A stretch of 64,000 nucleotides of DNA from HK1 sp965204915 (GTDB lineage: Bacteria > Pseudomonadota > Gammaproteobacteria > HK1). Within the stretch, counting starts at the first letter, position 1; every line of letters begins with the position of its first letter. The stretch lies in assembly GCA_965204915.1 (NCBI GenBank), contig OZ242023.1, positions 1,612,001 to 1,676,000 on the forward strand, in the 5' to 3' direction. The notes beneath the pieces are model-generated. The model saw only the letters and a program-made list of their open reading frames with translations. It had not been told where the DNA came from and searched no databases. This document shows, one piece after another, positions 58,694-64,000 of the stretch. Position numbers and translations under genes: made by a program.

Positions 58694-61099
58694 TCAAGCG
58701 TCCGAGCGGCGCTTCCGTGGGTGACCGGCGCCCGCCCCCCTCCGGGCGCACGGTCCAACGTCACCGGCCAGGAACGCCTCGGCTTCGTGCAGGTAGCCGA
58801 GCCGCGCCATCACCGGCCCGTGCGCGTCCACCAGCGCCCGCACCTGCCGGGAATCGAGGACGTTCCGCCATGATCCCGCCACCCCGGCCCGGAAGAACGA
58901 CGGCGCCGTCGGCTGCTTCTCGGAGAACCCGGACGCCTCCTCCTGGGCCCGCAGGCGGGAGAAGGCGGCGTGATCGACGGCCCGCGCGAGGCGCGCGGAC
59001 GTGCTCGATCGTCCGGGCAGGCTCGCGCTCCCGCGCTCGCCGGCGTGCGTCCCGTCCCCCCGGTCGAGGCCGGCAAAGCGCACGATGGCGCCGAACGCGG
59101 CCGTCGGATCCGCCAGCAGGTCCTCGTAGCGCGCGACGTGGATGGACAGCTCCTCCTGGTCCAGCCAGCTCGACACGTGGCCGCTCCACGTCAGCAACGG
59201 CTGCGGCACCTGGGTGTGGATGCCGCCGGAAACCTCGGCTTCGGCCGCCGCCGGGTCGTTCATCCACCGCACCGTGTCGTCGATGGACTTCTGCAGGTGG
59301 TGCGCATAGGAGACCGCCACGTCCAGGGGATTGCGCACCAGATACACCACCCCGGCCGTCGCCTCCTTGGGAAAGAGCGCCGTGCCGCCTCCGGTGCGGA
59401 GGTATGCGTCGTGGACCTTGACGAAGGCCGGTGTGTCCTCGCGAGGAGGTTTCCCCGCCGGGTATGGCGCACGCCGGCGCTCCCCGGCCGGCGGCTCTCC
59501 CGACTCCCGGGCCAGCAACACATGGAAGAGCGGCCGGTGGCGCAGCACCTCGTCCGGTGCCAGATCCGACGAATCCAGCCCGACCAGCTCGTCGAACGTC
59601 TCCCGATCCGCGGCCACGGGGCCGCCGATCAGGGCGTTGATCGAGGCCGGCTCGTCGTGTGAGCCGCGCTCGTCGTGTGAGCCGCGCTCGTCGTGTGAGC
59701 CGCGCTCGTCGTGTGAGCCGCGCTCGGCGGCGTCCCGCAGGTAGTTGGTCAGCACCGCCCGCAGCCAGGTGTTGCCGGACTTCGGATAGGAAGCGAGCCA
59801 GACGATGGACGCAGTGGGCGTCCCTCCTTGGCCTCGGCCGGCTTCGACCGGCTTCAGCCCGGCTTCGACCGGCTTCAGCCCGGCCTCGACCGGCTTCAGC
59901 CCGGCCTCGACCGGCTTCAGCCCGGCCTCGACCGGCTTCAGCCCGGCCTCGACCGGCTTCAGCCCGGCCTCGACCGGCTTCAGCCCGGCCTCGACCGGCT
60001 TCAGCCCGGCTTCAACCGGCTTCAGCCGGCGGTGGCCCGGCGGCGGCGCCTTCCCAGCCACGGGCCCGTTCCCGCGAGGGAACGCATCCATCCGCGGGAC
60101 GGTGTCCTCCCGCAGAGCGGGAGGCACCCGCCTTGCGAGAGGCGTCCGCCGGCCTCCTCGGGCCGAGGGCGCTGCCGCTCCCCCCTCCCGCAAGTGCTCC
60201 TCCACCCGATCCGCCAGGGCGTCGATCCGGAACGGGGGCAGGCGTAGCGGCCACGTCGCCCGCATGACCGGCACGCATCGCGCCAACTCCGTGACGGTGC
60301 GGAACTGGGTCGGCAACTGCCCGAGCCCGTGCAGGAACTTCCCGCGGTAGGTGGATTTCAGCAGCCAACCCCAGGCGCCGGCGGCCGGCAAGGTCTCGAT
60401 CTCGATGCCGTCCCCGTTCCCGAGGGTCAGCCGGCAGACGGCCCGCACGGCGAGCGGCGCGGCGTGGAACCGCTCCACCGGCGCCAGATGCTTCTCCAGC
60501 TCCGGCCGTACCCTTCCCAGCGTTTGCCCCGGCCAGGCCAGCTCGTCCAGCACGTTCGTCCACAGCCGCAGGCAGGGGAAGGCGGGCAGCGCCATCGGGC
60601 AGCCGTCCCCGTCCAGGACCACGCCGGTCACGTCGTCGGCCAGCATGGCGTAGCCGCGCTCGACCAGCGCCGCGATCAACGACGACTTGCCGGTGCCCGG
60701 ACGGCCCGCGAACAGCACCGCGCCGGCTCCGATCCCGACGGCGCCGGCATGAAAGGTCACGACGCCCCGCTGCTGCAACAGGGCGGCGAACACCGGGCCG
60801 GTGAGAAAGACGCCTACCTCGTGGTCGCCGCCGCCGCGCGGCTCGACGAGGACACGGCGGCCGTCCGTGACCCGGTAGCGGGCGACGCCGGGCACGTCCA
60901 GCAGGAAGGCGCCGGGGGCGGATTCCCACAGGCCGTGCCGGTCGGCGGGCGCGGGGAGCGACGCCGGCGCCGCGCCGATGCGGACCGTCACGTCCGGTTC
61001 GCGGTGCGGAAGGCCGGGAAGGGAGGTGAAGAACGGCAAGGTGAAGGGCGAGCGCACGTGCAGCCCATACGCCGTATAGCCGTACTCCGGACGCCTCAT
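58694..61099 (-). CDS. HprK-like kinase fused to a sulfotransferase
   Basis: An 801-residue two-domain protein. Residues 1-330 resemble HPr kinase-like proteins of peptide gene clusters: GVVTFHAGAVGIGAGAVLFA, Walker A AGRPGTGKSSLIAAL (131-145), and YAMLADDVTGVVLDGDG. Residues 359-421 are nine copies of LKPVEAG. From 430 on there is a sulfotransferase: PAPS-binding VWLASYPKSGNTWLRAVL (437-445 core) and the 3'-phosphate motif VYLVRNPLDVAVSYAHHL. Four copies of RGSHDE (460-483) interrupt the sulfotransferase just after its first helix. The start at 61099 follows a better context than the longer frame. A hydroxylase gene lies upstream on the same strand. Confidence 0.87.
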   Translation of the reverse strand: MRRPEYGYTAYGLHVRSPFTLPFFTSLPGLPHREPDVTVRIGAAPASLPAPADRHGLWESAPGAFLLDVPGVARYRVTDGRRVLVEPRGGGDHEVGVFLTGPVFAALLQQRGVVTFHAGAVGIGAGAVLFAGRPGTGKSSLIAALVERGYAMLADDVTGVVLDGDGCPMALPAFPCLRLWTNVLDELAWPGQTLGRVRPELEKHLAPVERFHAAPLAVRAVCRLTLGNGDGIEIETLPAAGAWGWLLKSTYRGKFLHGLGQLPTQFRTVTELARCVPVMRATWPLRLPPFRIDALADRVEEHLREGGAAAPSARGGRRTPLARRVPPALREDTVPRMDAFPRGNGPVAGKAPPPGHRRLKPVEAGLKPVEAGLKPVEAGLKPVEAGLKPVEAGLKPVEAGLKPVEAGLKPVEAGLKPVEAGRGQGGTPTASIVWLASYPKSGNTWLRAVLTNYLRDAAERGSHDERGSHDERGSHDERGSHDEPASINALIGGPVAADRETFDELVGLDSSDLAPDEVLRHRPLFHVLLARESGEPPAGERRRAPYPAGKPPREDTPAFVKVHDAYLRTGGGTALFPKEATAGVVYLVRNPLDVAVSYAHHLQKSIDDTVRWMNDPAAAEAEVSGGIHTQVPQPLLTWSGHVSSWLDQEELSIHVARYEDLLADPTAAFGAIVRFAGLDRGDGTHAGERGSASLPGRSSTSARLARAVDHAAFSRLRAQEEASGFSEKQPTAPSFFRAGVAGSWRNVLDSRQVRALVDAHGPVMARLGYLHEAEAFLAGDVGPCARRGAGAGHPRKRRSDA
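59651..59722 (-). repeat. 18-base tandem repeat coding RGSHDE
   Basis: Four perfect copies of ctcgtcgtgtgagccgcg in plus orientation encode four RGSHDE units in the minus-strand sulfotransferase domain. Perfect identity at DNA level points to recent slippage growth. Confidence 0.92.
59837..60025 (-). repeat. 21-base tandem repeat coding LKPVEAG
   Basis: Nine copies of a 21-base unit (ggcctcgaccggcttcagcc plus c, with few base changes) encode nine LKPVEAG units that link the kinase and sulfotransferase domains. All six frames stay open across it, so many overlapping readings are only shadows. Confidence 0.92.
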
Positions 61100-61219
61100 T
61101 CGCGATTCAGCCTCGTTCCCACGGACACCCGGTTCGCGCTCCCCGCTTTCGTGGGCACAGGCTTGGAGGGAATGGCGACGTCGTGACGGTCCCACCGCCC
61201 CGCCATCCGTGACGCATCC

Positions 61220-61867
61220 TCATCCTCCCCGGTGGGGGGCGCCCTCGAACACCTCGAAGATGAAATGGATCCGATCCCCCTCCCCGCCGTTGAACACGCT
61301 GTGCGGGACGAGGTTGTTCACCTCGAAGGCGTGGCCGTACTCCAGGTGGAAGTCCGTGCCGTCCACGGTCAGCGTAGCCCGCGGATTGGTCTGCAACGGG
61401 ACGTGGATACGATGCGTCAACGGATGCGAGCCCTCGCCGTCCACGTGCCGGTCGATCCCGTGGCCGGCCGCGAGCCTCGCCAGCATCGCCTTGGGGTAGG
61501 CCGGCTCGGTGTAGCCGTAGGGCGCCGCGGCTTGCGCCATCACCGGCAGCAGCCACCGCTGCCAGACCGCCCATATCGGCGTCGAGTAGTAGTGGAGCGG
61601 CATCCGGTTGCCGGGGATGAACCGGAACACGATGTGGCGGGTATGCGTAAAGCAGAAGTAGTCGTTCTCCTTGACGGCGTCTTCCTGCCGCCACACCTTC
61701 TCCGACAGCCGTCCGACGCTCGCCCGCAACGCATCGACGTCCACCGCCCCGAGATGCCGCACCAGGTCCGGCTTTTCGACCCGCGGCGGAGCCGGTCCGC
61801 GGCCGGCATCGGGATGCGGATCGCGGCGAACTTCCCGTTCCTGCCGGAGAGCGTGACGATTAATCAT
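61220..61867 (-). CDS. Aspartyl/asparaginyl beta-hydroxylase
   Basis: A 215-residue Fe(II)/2-oxoglutarate enzyme. The family pattern is present: HVDGEGSHPLTHRIHVPLQT gives the first His and the RIHVPL core, and FEVNNLVPHSVFNGGEGDRI gives the Asn and second His. FTHTRHIVFRFIPGN precedes them. These enzymes hydroxylate Asp or Asn side chains in proteins or peptides. The gene lies 120 bases upstream of the kinase-sulfotransferase gene in the same direction, suggesting joint modification of one target. The first 40 residues look disordered and the true start may be further in. Confidence 0.87.
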   Translation of the reverse strand: MINRHALRQEREVRRDPHPDAGRGPAPPRVEKPDLVRHLGAVDVDALRASVGRLSEKVWRQEDAVKENDYFCFTHTRHIVFRFIPGNRMPLHYYSTPIWAVWQRWLLPVMAQAAAPYGYTEPAYPKAMLARLAAGHGIDRHVDGEGSHPLTHRIHVPLQTNPRATLTVDGTDFHLEYGHAFEVNNLVPHSVFNGGEGDRIHFIFEVFEGAPHRGG

Positions 61868-62408
61868 GGATGTGGCCCGGATGCCTTGGTGATCGGGAAA
61901 GGGGCGATCGGGAAAGGCCCTGCATGACGAACGCCTGCATGATAAACGATGGTGCCGGCAACCGGGCGCCCGGGAAACCTGCCCGCCTGCATCGCCCCGA
62001 CCGAGGCCCCCGCCGCCCGTGCGGTCCGGCCATCGTGTACGGTACGGCTTCCCTCATGCCTGCGGCCCGCGCCTCCCCGGCGGTCGGTCCGTAGTGCTTC
62101 CGGACCGTATCCGGCGTCGAGCCATGGTACGAGGGCAGGTACCTGGCGCCCTGCTTGCCGACGCCGATGAGCCCCCCACCGGCCGGGCGGAGGCGGCGCG
62201 CTCGCGGCGAACGAGGCACGGCTCCGCAGACCGGGCCGGCCGAGCCGCTTCTCGTTGGCGGTCGCGACCGAGCCGTTCCTCGACGGGCGACAAGCACGGC
62301 CTTCCAGATACAATCCCCCCGCCGGGAACACCGGTCGAATCATGAGGGCGCCCCGCGAGCGGCCTCGTCGTCCGTTCGCAGGCAACTTCACCTCTGGGGC
62401 GATTCCAC
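61868..62408. other. Intergenic region, no supported gene
   Basis: About 540 bases between divergent genes. A minus-strand reading containing GLIGVGKQGARYLPSYHGST and DTVRKHYGPTAGEA looks protein-like over about 50 residues but has no recognised family and no convincing start. Small duplications (gatcgggaaaggggc/gatcgggaaaggccc near 61900) are present. Confidence 0.5.
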
Positions 62409-63098
62409 GTGTTCGAAGACATTGCGGCGGTGTTGTCCACCGCGTCGATCTGGGTGTTGCCGGCGATCACCGCGATCACGCTGCATGAAGCGGCCCATGG
62501 ATGGGTCGCCTGGAAGCTGGGGGACGACACCGCGATGCGTGCCGGAAGGGTCAGCTTCAATCCCGCGAGACACATCGATCCTTTCGGCACCCTCGTCCTG
62601 CCGGGGATCCTGCTGGCGTTGCAGATACCGTTCCTGTTCGGCTACGCGAAGCCGGTGCCGGTCGACTTCAGGCGCCTGCGTCATCCCAGGCGGGACATGA
62701 TCCGGGTGGCGGCGGCCGGCCCCGGCATCAACCTCGCGATGGCGTACCTCGCCGCTCTCCTGATGTACGTCGCGGTGCTGTTCCCCGACTTTGCCCGCCC
62801 CTGGCTGTTCCAGAACCTCAAGAATGCGCTGATGCTGAACGTGGTGCTCGCGGTGTTCAACATGCTGCCGCTCCCTCCTCTGGACGGGAGCCGCGTGGTC
62901 CTGGGGCTCCTGCCCCCGGGGCTCGCGATGCGCTACGCGAAGCTCGAACGCTACGGCATGGGGATTCTCATCGCGTTGCTGATCGTGCCGCCCCTCATCG
63001 GCACGCAGCTCGGGATGAACCTCAACCTGCTTCCATGGGTGCTGCTGGCGCCCGTGGAAATCCTCATCGACTCGATCCTGACCCTGGCCGGGCACTGA
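62409..63098 (+). CDS. Site-2 protease family membrane metalloprotease (M50)
   Basis: A 229-residue membrane protease. The zinc motif HEAAHGW (His-Glu-x-x-His) is in the first helix region, and NMLPLPPLDGSRVVLGLLPP holds the third ligand Asp in the usual Asn-x-x-Pro-x-x-Pro-x-Asp-Gly pattern. Five or six hydrophobic helices are visible, such as VAAAGPGINLAMAYLAALLM. The GTG start matches the usual N-terminus. Family members cleave membrane-bound regulators; the target is not known. Confidence 0.9.
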   Translation: MFEDIAAVLSTASIWVLPAITAITLHEAAHGWVAWKLGDDTAMRAGRVSFNPARHIDPFGTLVLPGILLALQIPFLFGYAKPVPVDFRRLRHPRRDMIRVAAAGPGINLAMAYLAALLMYVAVLFPDFARPWLFQNLKNALMLNVVLAVFNMLPLPPLDGSRVVLGLLPPGLAMRYAKLERYGMGILIALLIVPPLIGTQLGMNLNLLPWVLLAPVEILIDSILTLAGH

Positions 63099-63136
63099 CC
63101 GCGGCGACGGCAGACCTCCTCCGGACCTGGGACGCG

Positions 63137-64000
63137 CTACGTCATCCCGTTCCGGGCGCGGTGTTCCAGCACCCGCCGCACGATGTAGTCCTGGGTGCCG
63201 TCGAGGTCCTCGTTCACGATCCCGTGGCGGGCGGCCCTGACGATCCGGACGATCCGCTCGGCGCCTTCGAGCCTCGCGGCGATCCGGTACACGCTCTCGG
63301 GGACCACCACCGGGTCCCGATCCGCCTGCATCAGATCGACCGGGCAGTCGACCTCGGGCAAGCGCTGCTCGAACTCGCCGACCATGCGGGTCAGCTCGAA
63401 CAGTCCGTGCACCGGCATGAAGTGGTAGTTGATGTGCGGATGCTCGGACCTGTTCGGCCGGAAGGGCATCACCCCCTCGTAGGAGGACATCCACTGCACG
63501 AGACGGTTGGCGTGGTGCACCAGCGGGACGAACTTCATGTTCGGGTTCCGGAAGTACAGCGGGACGTTGACGGCGGCGACGCCGGCGAGCCTTTCGGGGT
63601 GCTCGGCGGCCAGCATCAGCGCGAGCGCGCCGCCACTGGAGAACCCGACCACGTGGATGCGCCGCGCAAGCCCGGACATGATTGCGTACCCGCGCCGCAC
63701 CGAATCGAGCCAGTCTTCGTAGCTGCGCTCGCGCAGGTCCCAGGGCGAGGTCCCGTGTCCCTTCAGGCGCACGCCGACCACGGGGAGATCGTGCGCGGCG
63801 AGCCGCCGGCCGAGGCCGTGCATCTCCGCCGGCGAGGCGAGGAAGCCGTGCACCGCCACCACCCCGAGCGGGGCCGGCACTTGCGCGGGCAGGAACAGGA
63901 AGGGCTCGCCCGCCTCGGTGGCGGTCTCCTTCGCGTTCAGCTCGGCGTGGCGCTCGCGGGAGAACGCCTCGCGGTCCCAGGCCCATTCGCGGCATTCGTC
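63137..64000 (-). CDS. Alpha/beta hydrolase (partial at window edge)
   Basis: At least 287 residues, with the start beyond the right edge. It has the alpha/beta hydrolase pattern: GVVAVHGFLASPAEMHGLGR with the oxyanion loop, GHGTSPWDLRERSYEDWLDS, nucleophile elbow HVVGFSSGGALALMLAAEHP, Asp in LMQADRDPVVVPES, and the catalytic His in RAARHGIVNEDLDG. The layout is that of carboxylesterase/monoacylglycerol lipase-like enzymes. The frame continues open to the last base of the window. Confidence 0.87.
   Translation of the reverse strand, partial: DECREWAWDREAFSRERHAELNAKETATEAGEPFLFLPAQVPAPLGVVAVHGFLASPAEMHGLGRRLAAHDLPVVGVRLKGHGTSPWDLRERSYEDWLDSVRRGYAIMSGLARRIHVVGFSSGGALALMLAAEHPERLAGVAAVNVPLYFRNPNMKFVPLVHHANRLVQWMSSYEGVMPFRPNRSEHPHINYHFMPVHGLFELTRMVGEFEQRLPEVDCPVDLMQADRDPVVVPESVYRIAARLEGAERIVRIVRAARHGIVNEDLDGTQDYIVRRVLEHRARNGMT

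Noticed and set aside
58694..60350. Several plus-strand readings with repeated motifs such as LDRLQPG and STGFSPA.
   Set aside because: They are antisense shadows of the 21-base repeat, which keeps all frames open; the minus-strand frame has two recognised domains.
61860..62297. A minus-strand reading with GKQGARYLPSYHGSTPDTVR.
   Set aside because: Protein-like over about 50 residues only, lacking a start and a known family; left as unassigned intergenic sequence.

Overview
The window is a high-GC stretch of about 64 kb whose gene set points to an uncultivated Pseudomonadota bacterium, most likely a gammaproteobacterium. It carries PmbA, a CCA-adding enzyme, CaiB and HpcH type CoA enzymes, a PiuC-like oxygenase, a CHAD protein and Tat-exported enzymes. 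Many intergenic palindromes contain the ggattcccgc/gcgggaatcc core common in such genomes. No rRNA, tRNA, integrase or intact transposase was seen, so the organism cannot be placed more exactly.

Layout. (1) 0-16.5 kb is metabolic: NRDE/TANGO2, HIT, haloacid dehalogenase, SDR, PmbA, an FGE-sulfatase family protein, an HlyD adaptor, an ALDH1L1-like formyltransferase, a DMT transporter, a CitE-like lyase, an ABC-2 exporter, a D-aminoacylase, a CaiB transferase and an AbrB-type membrane protein. (2) 16.7-41.3 kb is a defence island. Its backbone is an XRE-helicase-DUF3883 protein, a DUF1156 DNA methylase and a DUF499 ATPase, families that normally form one predicted defence operon. Here the helicase is separated from the methylase by 13 kb of cargo. 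The last ~22 codons of the helicase and its downstream flank occur three times: at the real gene end, at 22.9 kb and just before the methylase. This suggests at least two cargo cassettes entered by recombination at that sequence. The cargo is an AAA ATPase plus DUF3226 pair resembling the PARIS layout, an AbiJ-like HEPN protein, an ATPase-nuclease, a methylase-nuclease restriction-modification pair, a DUF262-HEPN pair, a decayed zeta-toxin locus with a duplicated small partner gene, and a DUF4145 protein. Gene fragments mark several joints. (3) 41.3-46.2 kb holds a 2OG-Fe(II) oxygenase, a LexA/S24-like protein lacking its lysine, an orphan Cas6/Cmx6 with no array, and an overlapping ParA-CHAD pair that may position polyphosphate. 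(4) 46.4-51.2 kb is an AttEFGH-like ABC exporter with its lipocalin-like partner, followed by an intradiol dioxygenase. (5) 52-64 kb contains a repeat-rich gene-poor stretch, a second DMT transporter, a class V aminotransferase, the CCA enzyme, a fusion of an HprK-like kinase to a sulfotransferase through a nine-copy heptapeptide linker, an aspartyl/asparaginyl hydroxylase, an M50 protease and a hydrolase cut by the window edge.

A family of four short elements (about 153-168 bp, inverted termini, 7-bp target duplications) lies at 41.0, 56.3, 56.7 and 58.5 kb. One copy splits a ParB-like gene at the distal end of the defence island, one supplies the leader of the CCA enzyme gene, and one abuts the stop codon of the kinase-sulfotransferase gene. 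The two most unusual items are the cassette-loaded defence operon and the kinase-sulfotransferase/hydroxylase unit.
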